A program made the position numbers and the translations under genes. A model generated the notes under the pieces. The model had not been told where the DNA came from. It worked only from the letters and a program-made list of their open reading frames with translations, and did no database searches. Shown piece by piece: positions 29,139 through 41,005 of a stretch of 64,000 nt of DNA; position 1 is the stretch's first letter; the number at the start of each line of letters is the position of its first letter. Source of the stretch: Flagellimonas aquimarina (lineage in GTDB: Bacteria > Bacteroidota > Bacteroidia > Flavobacteriales > Flavobacteriaceae). The stretch covers positions 992,001 to 1,056,000 of the forward strand of contig NZ_QGEG01000001.1 in NCBI RefSeq assembly GCF_003149745.1. The letters run 5' to 3'.

Positions 29139-31309
29139 TTCATCTGCTCTAAGGCATACGCTCTGTATTCGTCTCCAGAGTGGGTTCCCATTTTACCGCC
29201 TCCACATGCGATGACCAAATATTGTCTGCCATCAACCTCATATGTGGCTGGAGTGGCATAACCCCCTGCAGGTAAATTATCTTGCCATAACAAGGTTCCT
29301 GTTTTCATGTTAAAAGCACGAATTTTTTCATCTTTTGTGGCTGCAATAAACAAAACCCCTCCTTCGGTTATTACGGGGCCACCATAATTTTCGATTCCAG
29401 AAACAGGAACGTTAGGGTCATTTAGTTTTTTTTCATGGCCCAAAGGAACTTTCCAAAGGTATTCCCCAGTGTTTAGGTCTATGGCATTTAATGTTCCCCA
29501 AGGCGGTTTAACCACTGGAAACCCTCTATCATCCTTAAAGCGCCCGAACCCAGAGAGGGCGTAAGGAACATCTAAGATTATTTTATCTGCTCTGTGGTCT
29601 GTTTCTTTTTCGAGCTTGGTTAAAAAATGGGTTATTTCATTTATTTCTTCTTCCGCAAGGTTCGGCATTGCCGGCATGGCACCTTTCCCGGTTAATATGA
29701 TCGTTTTAATGGAATCAATGCTTAATCTCAGTTTTACATTTTTAAGTTCTGGAATTCCGGTCAATCCTTGAAGTTCTCCCCCGTGGCAGCGCGCGCAATG
29801 TATTTGTGTTAGCGATTCGCCTAAACTCTGTTGGTTTTTGCCATTGGGACCAAGAGCTTTCATCTTTATAATCCACGCCATTTCATTTGAATTCACATAC
29901 ATAACACCGGTAGTAGGGTCCAAAGCGGCACCTCCCCATTCAGCACCTCCATCTGCGCCGGGATACAGGACTACTCCAGTTGTATCAATGGGAATAAATT
30001 GGCCTTGTGACGTGATTGAGTTGAATTTTTCCAGTACAGTGGGAGCATCGTATTTTTCGGTCTTGTCCACCAAATCGTCCACAAAAGCTTTTCTGTTAGG
30101 ATCATATAAATTATCTGCAGTAAGAATTTGCCTTGCAAAAGGTTTTGGTTTAAGTGGCAAAGGTTGTGTCGCAAAAGCTTGTTCTCTAATCAATTTTGAA
30201 CTAGGATATTTTTTTTCTTCAATGGGGAATAGTGGCTTTCCTGTTAATCGATTAAATACAAATACATGCCCACTTTTTGTTACTTGAGCTGCGGCAGGAA
30301 TATCTTTTCCATCTCTTTTTATGGTGAATAAATTGGGAGGTGCAGGTAAATCTCTATCCCACATATCATGATGTACCATTTGAAAGTGCCAAATTCGCTC
30401 ACCCGTTTTTGCATTTAGTGCCAACAAGGAATTGGCAAACAGGTTTGATCCAGTGCGATCGCCCCCATACCAATCAAATGCCGCAGATCCGGTGGGAATA
30501 TAGACAATCCCTCTTTCCGTATCCATTGCCATTCCAGCCCAGCTATTGGCTCCCCCAACAGTTTTATAAGCATCTTTGGGCCATGTTTCGTAACCAAATT
30601 CATCAGGTTGGGGTATGGTATGAAATGTCCATTCAATTTCTCCGGTTAGGACATTGTATGCTCTTATGTGCCCTGGGGAAGAACCAGGACCTTCACCAAC
30701 TCTAGTTCCCTGAATCAATAGATTTTTATAGATAGCCCCTGGTGTGTTTGAAACTACAGATAATTGTTCAGGATTCCTTCCAAGACCCTCCCTTAAATCA
30801 ATACTACCCTTATTTCCGAAGGAGGAAATAGGCCTGCCATTTTCAATATCTATTGCAAACAACTTGAAACCAGAAGTAAAAAAAATGCGGCTTTTTTCGT
30901 CTTTTTCAGATTTCCAAAAAACCAGACCTCTATTAACCCCTAAACCAGAATTGTCTTTTGATGAAGCATTGAACCTCCAAATTTCCTTACCTGTTCCCGC
31001 ATTAATGGCAAACAATTCAATAGCTGCGTTTACCCCATAAAGAACTTCATCGACAATTAGTGGATTGGTTTGAATTTGAGTGGTCCTGCCTTCTTGTATG
31101 CCTCCACTTTTATATTTCCAAACCAACTGAAGGTCATTTACATTGAGAGTATCAATTTCATTTAAGGTTGAGTAGTGCGATCTTTCAGGATCACCAAGAT
31201 AATGTTGCCAAGTATTGTGGTATTCCTTGTTACTTGGATGATCGGAAGTTTTGGCACAATTGATAAAAATTATACCGATTAAAATGAAGCAATAGGGCGA
31301 AACTTTCAC
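29135..31309 (-). CDS. PQQ-dependent dehydrogenase with inserted cytochrome c domain, lipoprotein
   Basis: A 724-residue periplasmic-facing quinoprotein starting at GTG. The lipobox is near residue 18 (GIIFINC). Beta-propeller repeats of PQQ enzymes run through about 30-485 (WQHYLGDPERSHYS, GTGKEIWRFNA, TGERIWHFQMVHHDMWDRD). A class I heme site CARCH at 505-509 with a likely Met ligand in GAMPAMPNL near 550 forms a cytochrome c module. The propeller then resumes (TGEYLWKVPLGH, TGTLLWQDNLPAGGY). Such enzymes oxidise sugars or alcohols and pass electrons through heme c to the respiratory chain. Substrate unknown. The cytochrome lies inside the propeller rather than at one end. Confidence 0.9.
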   Translation of the reverse strand: MKVSPYCFILIGIIFINCAKTSDHPSNKEYHNTWQHYLGDPERSHYSTLNEIDTLNVNDLQLVWKYKSGGIQEGRTTQIQTNPLIVDEVLYGVNAAIELFAINAGTGKEIWRFNASSKDNSGLGVNRGLVFWKSEKDEKSRIFFTSGFKLFAIDIENGRPISSFGNKGSIDLREGLGRNPEQLSVVSNTPGAIYKNLLIQGTRVGEGPGSSPGHIRAYNVLTGEIEWTFHTIPQPDEFGYETWPKDAYKTVGGANSWAGMAMDTERGIVYIPTGSAAFDWYGGDRTGSNLFANSLLALNAKTGERIWHFQMVHHDMWDRDLPAPPNLFTIKRDGKDIPAAAQVTKSGHVFVFNRLTGKPLFPIEEKKYPSSKLIREQAFATQPLPLKPKPFARQILTADNLYDPNRKAFVDDLVDKTEKYDAPTVLEKFNSITSQGQFIPIDTTGVVLYPGADGGAEWGGAALDPTTGVMYVNSNEMAWIIKMKALGPNGKNQQSLGESLTQIHCARCHGGELQGLTGIPELKNVKLRLSIDSIKTIILTGKGAMPAMPNLAEEEINEITHFLTKLEKETDHRADKIILDVPYALSGFGRFKDDRGFPVVKPPWGTLNAIDLNTGEYLWKVPLGHEKKLNDPNVPVSGIENYGGPVITEGGVLFIAATKDEKIRAFNMKTGTLLWQDNLPAGGYATPATYEVDGRQYLVIACGGGKMGTHSGDEYRAYALEQMN

Positions 31310-31360
31310 AAAGATGGTTTTCTAAATATAAAAAGATAAGATTTAGAAAACTAGTTGGTA

Positions 31361-32719
31361 TTAGAATAGTGAACTGACCACGTCTTCAATTTTGGATACA
31401 AGTTGCACCTGAATGGAAGTGTTTTTAAGGCCAATTTTATTGCTTTTGGAAACGTAGATTTTGGTAAAGCCCAGTTTTTCAGCTTCTAGAATGCGTTGGT
31501 CTACTCGCTGTACAGGTCTTATTTCTCCCGCCAAGCCTACTTCTGCAGCAAAGCATGTCCCTTTTTCAATAGGGATATCAGCATTGCTTGATAAAATTGC
31601 AGCTAAAACGGCGAGATCAATAGCTGGGTCGTCAACAGAAATTCCTCCGGTAATATTTAGAAAAACATCCTTTGCAGCTAATTTGAAGCCTGCTCTTTTT
31701 TCAAGAACTGCCAAAAGCATGTTCAATCGTTTGGCGTTGAACCCTGTTGCAGAACGTTGTGGAGTGCCGTAAACGGCGGTACTTACCAAGGCTTGGATTT
31801 CTATTAGCAAAGGCCTCATTCCTTCGACTGTGGCAGCAATTGCAGTTCCGCTTAAGTCCTCTTCATTTTTTGAAATGAGTACTTCGGATGGATTATTTAC
31901 CTCTCGCAGCCCGCTTCCTTGCATTTCGTAAATACCCAGTTCTGCCGTGGAACCAAACCTGTTTTTAAGCGAACGAAGAATCCGGTATACGTAATTGCGA
32001 TCACCTTCAAACTGAAGTACCGTATCTACCATATGCTCCAATATTTTAGGCCCTGCTATTGTGCCGTCTTTAGTAATATGACCTACCAAAATCACTGGAG
32101 TACTGCTTTCCTTGGCAAATTTGATAAGCTCTGCCGTGCTTTCCCTTATTTGTGAAATACTTCCGGCCGCTGACTCAATGTAATCAGTATGCAGCGTTTG
32201 GATAGAGTCAATAACAACTATATCTGGTTCTAAGGCAGCTATTTGTTGAAATATGTTCTGTGTTTTGGTTTCAGTAAGGATAAAACAATTTTCGCTATTG
32301 GGATGAATGCGGTCTGCGCGCATTTTTATTTGCTTCTGACTTTCCTCGCCAGACACATATAGGGTTTTGTATGCTAACTTAAGTGCTATTTGAAGGAGTA
32401 AGGTGCTTTTTCCAATGCCAGGCTCACCTCCAAGTAAGGTTAAAGAACCGGGTACAAGTCCTCCGCCCAAAACCCGATTGAATTCCTGGTCTTGGGTATC
32501 TAGCCTAGTTTCCTTTTCATTGGTTATTTCGGAGATCCGCAAAGGTGTTGCGGCCTTCTTTGCTGAACTAGAACTGCTTTTCCAGCCTTTTTTCTCATCT
32601 TTTTGCACTACTTCTTCCACAATGGTGTTCCATTGTTTGCAAGATGAACATTGGCCAATCCATTTAGGATATTGAGAACCACAATTTTGACAAAAGAAAG
32701 CTGTTTTGGTTTTAGCCAT
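31361..32719 (-). CDS. radA: DNA repair protein RadA
   Basis: RecA-like branch-migration helicase acting in recombinational repair, 452 residues. An N-terminal C4 zinc finger (C10, C13, C24, C27), Walker A GGEPGIGKST (97-106), the RadA-specific KNRFG (252-256) and a Lon-like C-terminal domain (IEIQALVSTAVYGTPQRSATGF, EIRPV) are all intact. Cytoplasmic. It is last in the minus-strand run panC-panD-flippase-esterase-like-radA, 78 bases behind the preceding gene. This order recurs in Flavobacteriaceae as far as I recall. Confidence 0.97.
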   Translation of the reverse strand: MAKTKTAFFCQNCGSQYPKWIGQCSSCKQWNTIVEEVVQKDEKKGWKSSSSSAKKAATPLRISEITNEKETRLDTQDQEFNRVLGGGLVPGSLTLLGGEPGIGKSTLLLQIALKLAYKTLYVSGEESQKQIKMRADRIHPNSENCFILTETKTQNIFQQIAALEPDIVVIDSIQTLHTDYIESAAGSISQIRESTAELIKFAKESSTPVILVGHITKDGTIAGPKILEHMVDTVLQFEGDRNYVYRILRSLKNRFGSTAELGIYEMQGSGLREVNNPSEVLISKNEEDLSGTAIAATVEGMRPLLIEIQALVSTAVYGTPQRSATGFNAKRLNMLLAVLEKRAGFKLAAKDVFLNITGGISVDDPAIDLAVLAAILSSNADIPIEKGTCFAAEVGLAGEIRPVQRVDQRILEAEKLGFTKIYVSKSNKIGLKNTSIQVQLVSKIEDVVSSLF

Positions 32720-32797
32720 TAACCTTTTTGGTTTTGGCTAAAGATATTGATTTTGATGGATTGTTTGTAGAATACCTATTGCTAAAAACTGATGAAT

Positions 32798-33940
32798 TTA
32801 GTAACCAAAGTCCGCCTTAAGGGCGTCTATTTTTTCAAGTGCCATATCCTTGGTCAAGAAATCAATTTCTTCCATTTGAAATGCTTTTTCAAATGTCTTG
32901 AATGCTTTTTTGGGTTCACCCAATTCCTCGTAGTATTCTCCTTCAAAATAGAATCCGAGCATGGTGTCCGGGAATTGTTTTTTGCAAAGCTCTGCCAATG
33001 GTTTTAAGGATTCCACATCTTCTTTTTTCAAACATGCAGCATAAATTGCCATGATGTCATTAAGTTCTACTGGTTTTTTAAAGCCCAGGAGATTTTCAAT
33101 CATATTGTACCTGTCTTCCAGATACTTGAAAACTGGCTCATTGGAAGTAAGAATTTCAGTTTTATATTCCTTGGGGCTTATGGGTCTAAATATTTTGAAA
33201 ACGTTATCAAAAGCCTTACTTATACCATATGCAGCAATAGAGACATGGTCGGCGTTGTTATATTCATCAAAAAAGTAATGCAGTGTTTCCTTATCTATTG
33301 ATTTGATTGCGTTGTTCATTTGAAGTATTCGCTGCCTATCCTCTGTTTTTTCTTTTTCTAAAATGATATTGTAAAAAATCTCTTGGTTCAGATCGGATAG
33401 ACGTGAGGGAACTCTGCTTTCCATTTCTGTTGCCAAGACAGGTGAAATAGATAGGTAAGAGTTAAAAAGTGATTTGTCCTTAAAAAGGAAGTAGTTGCCA
33501 AAGTTTGCGGTTATGTCATAACCGGCAAACATTTTAAACGGGGCAATGTTATAATTTGTTTCTAGATAGGGGATTAGTTCTGTTCCAAGAAATTCATAAA
33601 ATTTCGCACCTTTTTCGGTAGGCAGGCCAGTGGTCTGTTCAAAATCACAATCCTCCCAACGGATATCATTCTCGGCCTGGTCAACACCAACAATAATGGC
33701 TTCTGGCATTCTATGGTGTCTGCTGTAAAATTTAGCGTTGGCCACGACAATATCAAAAAGATACTCAGCATCCAAGACAACGATCAATGGATATTTTTTC
33801 TCTTCGGAATAGTCTTCTGGAAAATAATAGGACACCCCTCTTCTTTCTTGAAGCTTGAAGGATTCAAAAATCTCTTTTTTTACCTGTGCGCCAAGATTAA
33901 AACATAGTAGGCCTATTAATAGAAATAGACATCTTTTCAT
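32798..33940 (-). CDS. Exported esterase-like alpha/beta-hydrolase protein with altered nucleophile
   Basis: A 380-residue exported protein: signal peptide 1-19 (ending NLGAQ), an esterase D/IroE-like alpha/beta hydrolase domain (about 22-265; YPLIVVLDAEYLFD, AIIVGVDQ, DHVSIAAYGISKAF with a plausible catalytic His), and a C-terminal TPR-like part (about 300-375; FEGEYYEELGEPKKAFKTFEKAF). The nucleophile elbow reads F-A-G-Y-D-I-T (139-145 region), with Asp142 where Ser is expected in G-x-S-x-x, so serine-esterase activity is doubtful. It lies 27 bases downstream of the flippase-like gene on the same strand and may be cotranscribed with panC-panD. Confidence 0.82.
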   Translation of the reverse strand: MKRCLFLLIGLLCFNLGAQVKKEIFESFKLQERRGVSYYFPEDYSEEKKYPLIVVLDAEYLFDIVVANAKFYSRHHRMPEAIIVGVDQAENDIRWEDCDFEQTTGLPTEKGAKFYEFLGTELIPYLETNYNIAPFKMFAGYDITANFGNYFLFKDKSLFNSYLSISPVLATEMESRVPSRLSDLNQEIFYNIILEKEKTEDRQRILQMNNAIKSIDKETLHYFFDEYNNADHVSIAAYGISKAFDNVFKIFRPISPKEYKTEILTSNEPVFKYLEDRYNMIENLLGFKKPVELNDIMAIYAACLKKEDVESLKPLAELCKKQFPDTMLGFYFEGEYYEELGEPKKAFKTFEKAFQMEEIDFLTKDMALEKIDALKADFGY

Positions 33941-33967
33941 TTGGTCAAGTTTTAAAGTGGTAGGGGT

Positions 33968-34933
33968 TTACCGATTTCTATTCAATAACGGTAACACAAT
34001 AAAGGATATTGTGCCAAAAACAACCACCATAAGTGTTTGGGCCGTCCACATAATCCAGCCATAGGCATCTCCAGAAGTTTTACTTACCCCATATACGGAT
34101 AGTGCTGCGGTGACAACTATTGGAAAAAGCCCTAATCCGCCATTTGTTGCCGCCATGGCAAACGCGCCTGCAACAAATGCTACAAGAAACGCCCCCAGTG
34201 GAAGATTGGTGGTTTCTGGGACGGTAAATTTAATGACCCAAAACATGCTGATATAACATGCCCAAATAAAGAAGGTGTGAAAGATAAAAGCGCCCTTATT
34301 CTTCATTTTAAAAATACTAAGAACACCATCTAAAAGACCGTTAAGAAACGTTTTGACCTTAATGGCAAATTTTGAAGTTGATTTTTTAATAAGACGTATA
34401 GCGATGTAAAGTCCAATTACTCCAACTAGTAATAGCAACAAAGAACCTACAAGTCCTATCCCATTTTCTTGAAGAATTCCCAATATGACATCTGTTTGAA
34501 AAAGAAGGGCTGCCGCAATAACCAACAAGAGCATTATTACATCAATGATTCTTTCGGTGACAATGGTGCCAAAGCCTTTTTCAAAGGGTACATTTTCATA
34601 AGTGTTTAAAGCAGTAGCCCTTAAAAACTCACCAGATCTAAGAACTAAGGTATTAGCAAAATAGCTTATTAAGATAATAAGGACGTTATTAATAAGTTTT
34701 GGTTTATGTCCTAGGGGAGCTAAAAGATAGTTCCAACGAATTGCCCTGGAAATATGGCTAAGAATGCCGATAAATATTGATAAAAAAACCCAAACCAGGT
34801 TTGCGTTTTGGATAGATTCAAGAATCTTCCCCCGGTCCTCTGGTGAGGTGGAGGAAAAGGAGTAAAAAACAAGCCCCGCTCCAATAAGGATTGGAATCGC
34901 TATTTTAAGAATTTTTTTTAGAGAACTGCTCAA
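33968..34933 (-). CDS. Flippase-like LPG_synthase_TM family membrane protein
   Basis: A 321-residue inner-membrane protein with about eight hydrophobic helices. It matches the transmembrane region of lysylphosphatidylglycerol synthases (UPF0104): SIFIGILSHISRAIRWNYLL, SYFANTLVLRSGEFLRATAL, FEKGFGTIVTERIIDVIML and AATNGGLGLFPIVV. There is no aminoacyl-transferase domain, so it is the stand-alone flippase-like type; lipid or glycan translocation is a guess from the family. Its start lies two bases after the panD stop, indicating translational coupling. Confidence 0.9.
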   Translation of the reverse strand: MSSSLKKILKIAIPILIGAGLVFYSFSSTSPEDRGKILESIQNANLVWVFLSIFIGILSHISRAIRWNYLLAPLGHKPKLINNVLIILISYFANTLVLRSGEFLRATALNTYENVPFEKGFGTIVTERIIDVIMLLLVIAAALLFQTDVILGILQENGIGLVGSLLLLLVGVIGLYIAIRLIKKSTSKFAIKVKTFLNGLLDGVLSIFKMKNKGAFIFHTFFIWACYISMFWVIKFTVPETTNLPLGAFLVAFVAGAFAMAATNGGLGLFPIVVTAALSVYGVSKTSGDAYGWIMWTAQTLMVVVFGTISFIVLPLLNRNR

Positions 34934-34935
34934 AA

Positions 34936-35286
34936 TTAGTTCAAAAGGTTGGTCTCTTCGTTCGGGAAAACCAATGCTGGATTAAACGCTTTTGCTTCTT
35001 CAATACCCATCCACGCATAGGTTATAAGTATTAACACATCACCTACGGCAACTTTGCGAGCAGCAGCACCATTCAGGGTAAGTTCACCTGACCCTCTAGG
35101 TCCGGGAATGGCATAAGTCTCTAATCGTTCACCGTTATTATTGTTCACAATTTGCACTTTTTCGCCCCTAACAATGTTGGCTGCATCCATTACATCTTCG
35201 TCAATGGTTATACTGCCAATATAATTAAGGTCTGCTCCGGTAACTTTTACCCTGTGAATTTTGGATTTTACAACTTGTACTTGCAT
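34936..35286 (-). CDS. panD: Aspartate 1-decarboxylase
   Basis: Makes beta-alanine from L-aspartate for pantothenate. The 116-residue proenzyme self-cleaves between G24 and S25 (NYIGSITID) to form the pyruvoyl cofactor; both residues are present. Other conserved parts are [29 protein letters not shown] and [12 protein letters not shown] with the catalytic Arg and Tyr context. Cytoplasmic tetramer in the family. It starts 13 bases after the panC stop and is followed directly by the flippase-like gene. Confidence 0.97.
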   Translation of the reverse strand: MQVQVVKSKIHRVKVTGADLNYIGSITIDEDVMDAANIVRGEKVQIVNNNNGERLETYAIPGPRGSGELTLNGAAARKVAVGDVLILITYAWMGIEEAKAFNPALVFPNEETNLLN

Positions 35287-35299
35287 AGCGCAAAATTAA

Positions 35300-36148
35300 T
35301 TAATTCAATCTTAGATTGTCTATTAAGCGAACACCATTTGCGTAAACGGCTATGAACGCCCTATATTTTGTGTTTGCCTGTTTTTTAAGTATTGGAGTAA
35401 GTGTGTCTTCATCAGCAATTTCAAAATACTCCAACTTTAAAAAAGCATTTTTCTCAAACTGGGCCTTAACCCATTCCAAAATGTTATATGCACTTTCCGT
35501 GCCAAATTTGGTCTTGGCAGTTAGTAGTACATTGTATATAAAACTTGCTTCTTGCCTTACCTTTTTTGATAAGCGCTCGTTACGAGAACTCATTGCCAAT
35601 CCGTTGGGTTCACGCTCTATTGGGCAACCAATAATTTGATATGGTAGTTTTTTGGATTCCACCATTTTTTTTATGATCTGTAACTGTTGAAAATCTTTCT
35701 CTCCAAAATAGGCCCTATTTGGAGAAACAGTCTTAAGAAATAATTCTACTATGGTTCCAACACCATCAAAGTGCCCCTCTCTAAACTCACCTTCCATGAC
35801 CTTATCTAATCCATCAAATTGATAGGCCTGCGATTTTATGTTATTTCCGTAAATTTCATCAGCGGAAGGAGAGAAAACAACAATCTGTTGTGAAACACTA
35901 CTTAGTAAATCAAGATCTTGCTCTATTTTTTTTGGATATTTCTCCAGATCATCCTTTTTGTCAAACTGTGTTGGATTCACGAAAATGCTTACCACAACCA
36001 AATCATTCTCCGCAAGAGCTGTTTTTACAAGCGAAATATGACCTTGATGTAAAGCGCCCATTGTAGGGACTAAACCAATGGTACGTTTTTCGGCAATTTC
36101 TTTTTGTAAGAAAGAGGTTAGTTCCTTTTTTTGGTCAAATACACGCAT
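35300..36148 (-). CDS. panC: Pantothenate synthetase
   Basis: ATP-dependent condensation of pantoate with beta-alanine, 282 residues. Signatures are VPTMGALHQGHISLV with H34 and H37, FVNPTQFDKKDDLEKYP, FFGEKDFQQLQII-type segment YFGEKDFQQLQ, and MSSRNERLS. The ATG at 36148 is preferred to the TTG at 36160, since the N-terminus MRVFDQKKEL is family-like and a -7 box at 36175-36168 leaves a short leader. panD follows 13 bases later, so the last two steps of pantothenate synthesis are co-expressed. Divergent from the glycogen-synthase-like gene. Confidence 0.97.
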   Translation of the reverse strand: MRVFDQKKELTSFLQKEIAEKRTIGLVPTMGALHQGHISLVKTALAENDLVVVSIFVNPTQFDKKDDLEKYPKKIEQDLDLLSSVSQQIVVFSPSADEIYGNNIKSQAYQFDGLDKVMEGEFREGHFDGVGTIVELFLKTVSPNRAYFGEKDFQQLQIIKKMVESKKLPYQIIGCPIEREPNGLAMSSRNERLSKKVRQEASFIYNVLLTAKTKFGTESAYNILEWVKAQFEKNAFLKLEYFEIADEDTLTPILKKQANTKYRAFIAVYANGVRLIDNLRLN

Positions 36149-36166
36149 AGAGTAGTTCAAAAGCGT

Positions 36167-36215
36167 GCAAAAATACTATAAATACTGCTAATCAGCATAA
36201 TTTTTGTATTTTTGC
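36167..36215. promoter_or_regulatory. Symmetric divergent promoter between panC and glycogen-synthase-like gene
   Basis: Two perfect TATTTTTG -7 boxes face away from each other: minus strand at 36175-36168 for panC and plus strand at 36207-36214 for the gene at 36251. They lie within a perfect 10-base inverted repeat (GCAAAAATAC at 36167-36176, GTATTTTTGC at 36206-36215). The palindrome TGCTAATCAGCA (36186-36197) sits at the centre, over both expected -33 positions, and neither has a TTG. Confidence 0.55.
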
Positions 36216-36250
36216 AGCTACGTTTTTCAGATAAGAAAAAGAAAGTGTTT

Positions 36251-38955
<2,705 letters not shown>

Positions 38956-38999
38956 ATAAATACCTTTTAAAGAGTTTTTTGGTTATACAGCATATAGAA

Positions 39000-39031
39000 T
39001 TGCTAACTTTCCCCCATAGATTTTAACTTTG
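39000..39031 (+). promoter_or_regulatory. Flavobacterial promoter of glmS
   Basis: TTG (39000-39002), 21-base spacer, TAACTTTG (39024-39031), both perfect matches to TTG-N17-23-TAnnTTTG. The start codon at 39063 leaves a leader of about 26 bases, and glmS can therefore be transcribed independently of the DUF4270 gene. Confidence 0.68.
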
Positions 39032-39062
39032 CGTTTTTAAATTAATTTTTTAAGATTTTTTT

Positions 39063-40910
39063 ATGTGTGGAATAGTTGGATATATTGGTCATAGGGATGC
39101 TTATCCCATAATAATGAAAGGCTTGCAACGACTGGAATATCGTGGTTACGATAGCGCGGGGATTGTTTTATATGACGGCGAGAACACACACCTCTCCAAG
39201 ACAAAAGGAAAAGTTGATGACCTTAGAAAGAAATCTGAAGCTACAATTTCCATAAACGGAAAGTTAGGCCTTGGACATACCAGGTGGGCAACACATGGTG
39301 TTCCAAACGATATAAATTCCCACCCCCATTATTCAAGTTCTGGTGATTTGGTTATTATTCACAATGGAATTATAGAGAATTACGAGTCCATAAAAAAAGC
39401 ACTTATAGCCCGCGGATATTCTTTTGAGTCCGATACAGATACGGAGGTTCTGGTGAACCTTATTGAAGAAATCAAGAAGAAAGAAGGGGTTAAACTTGGT
39501 AAAGCGGTGCAGATAGCACTTAACCAAGTAGTTGGTGCCTATGCAATTGCGGTGTTCGATAAGAATAAACCAGATGAAATAGTGGTTGCCAAATTGGGTA
39601 GCCCTTTAGCTATAGGAATTGGTGAAAATGAATACTTTATTGCTTCGGATGCTTCTCCATTTATAGAGTTCACAAACAATGCGGTGTATTTAGAGGATGA
39701 AGAAATGGCCATAATCCGTATTGGGAAGGAAATTAAATTGCGAAAAATCAAGGATGATGCAATTGCTTATCCTAACATTCTGGAACTTCAAATGAATCTT
39801 GAAGAGATAGAAAAAGGAGGCTACGATCATTTTATGCTTAAGGAGATCTATGAACAGCCAAGGGCGATTTTGGACACGTATAGAGGAAGACTTTTGGCAG
39901 ACCAAGGTATCGTTAAGATGGCGGGGATTGACCAAAATCTTGAAAAATTCTTAAATGCTAATAGAATAATAATTGTTGCTTGCGGTACTTCATGGCATGC
40001 TGGATTGGTTGCAGAGTACATTTTTGAAGACTTGGCAAGAATTCCTGTTGAGGTGGAATACGCTTCGGAGTTCCGTTATAGAAATCCCGTCATAACAGAA
40101 AACGACATTTTAATAGCAATATCACAATCAGGAGAAACCGCTGATACTTTGGCGGCCATTAAACTGGCAAAAGAAAAAGGAGCCTTTGTTTTTGGGGTTT
40201 GTAATGTAGTAGGGTCCTCTATAGCAAGAGAAACACACGCTGGAGCTTATACACATGCTGGGCCGGAAATTGGAGTAGCTTCTACAAAAGCTTTTACAAC
40301 ACAAATTACAGTGCTTACTCTAATTGCCTTGAAACTAGCTAATGAAAAAGGAATCTTTTCAGAATCTAAATACCATGAATTTCTAACCGAATTGGAAAGT
40401 ATTCCAGCGAAGGTGGAAAGAACATTGCAATCTAACGAAATCGTAGAACAGATTTCAGAAATATATAAAGACTCTACTAATTGTCTGTATCTAGGTAGAG
40501 GGTACAATTTCCCAGTAGCATTAGAAGGAGCTTTAAAACTTAAAGAAATTAGTTACATCCATGCAGAAGGATATCCTGCGGCAGAAATGAAGCACGGTCC
40601 AATTGCTTTGATCGATGAACAAATGCCGGTAATTGTTATTGCTACCAAAAAAGGACATTACGAAAAAGTGGTTAGCAATATTCAGGAAATAAAATCAAGG
40701 AGCGGTAAAATCATAGCGATAGTTACAGAAGGAGATAAAACTGTTAAGGAATTGGCGGACCATGTGGTTGAAGTCCCTGAGACCTCAGAAAGTCTTACGC
40801 CCTTGCTTACAACAATACCATTGCAATTGCTATCCTATCATATAGCCGTAATGAGAGGTTGTAACGTGGATCAGCCCAGAAATTTAGCAAAATCGGTTAC
40901 TGTAGAGTAA
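39063..40910 (+). CDS. glmS: Glutamine--fructose-6-phosphate aminotransferase (isomerizing)
   Basis: Makes glucosamine-6-phosphate for peptidoglycan and lipopolysaccharide, 615 residues. The N-terminal glutaminase domain starts MCGIVGYIGHRDAYP with the Cys2 nucleophile (Met removed). RYDSAGI-type GYDSAG and HTRWATHG follow, then two SIS isomerase domains (ACGTSWHAG, SQSGETADTL and ASTKAFTTQ, LYLGRGYNFPVALEGALKLKEI). The C-terminal PRNLAKSVTVE matches the family end. Cytoplasmic. Its own promoter and a terminator make it a single-gene unit. No leader resembling the glmS ribozyme is visible. Confidence 0.98.
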   Translation: MCGIVGYIGHRDAYPIIMKGLQRLEYRGYDSAGIVLYDGENTHLSKTKGKVDDLRKKSEATISINGKLGLGHTRWATHGVPNDINSHPHYSSSGDLVIIHNGIIENYESIKKALIARGYSFESDTDTEVLVNLIEEIKKKEGVKLGKAVQIALNQVVGAYAIAVFDKNKPDEIVVAKLGSPLAIGIGENEYFIASDASPFIEFTNNAVYLEDEEMAIIRIGKEIKLRKIKDDAIAYPNILELQMNLEEIEKGGYDHFMLKEIYEQPRAILDTYRGRLLADQGIVKMAGIDQNLEKFLNANRIIIVACGTSWHAGLVAEYIFEDLARIPVEVEYASEFRYRNPVITENDILIAISQSGETADTLAAIKLAKEKGAFVFGVCNVVGSSIARETHAGAYTHAGPEIGVASTKAFTTQITVLTLIALKLANEKGIFSESKYHEFLTELESIPAKVERTLQSNEIVEQISEIYKDSTNCLYLGRGYNFPVALEGALKLKEISYIHAEGYPAAEMKHGPIALIDEQMPVIVIATKKGHYEKVVSNIQEIKSRSGKIIAIVTEGDKTVKELADHVVEVPETSESLTPLLTTIPLQLLSYHIAVMRGCNVDQPRNLAKSVTVE

Positions 40911-40935
40911 CTTTATAAAATCATAAAAATGTAAT

Positions 40936-40963
40936 AAAGGCACTGGTTACAGCGCCTTTTTTT
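40936..40963 (+). terminator. Terminator after glmS
   Basis: Stem AAAGGCACTG / CAGCGCCTTT with one A-C mismatch, loop GTTA, and a run of seven T. Core nearly the same as the terminator at 43905. Confidence 0.85.
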
Positions 40964-41005
40964 GTTAAAAACGTAGTCAAAACATGTTTTTTTTAGCAAA
41001 AAAGT

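Noticed and set aside
39032..39062. glmS ribozyme-type riboswitch before glmS
   Set aside because: Leader after the predicted start site is about 26 bases, far too short for the ribozyme.
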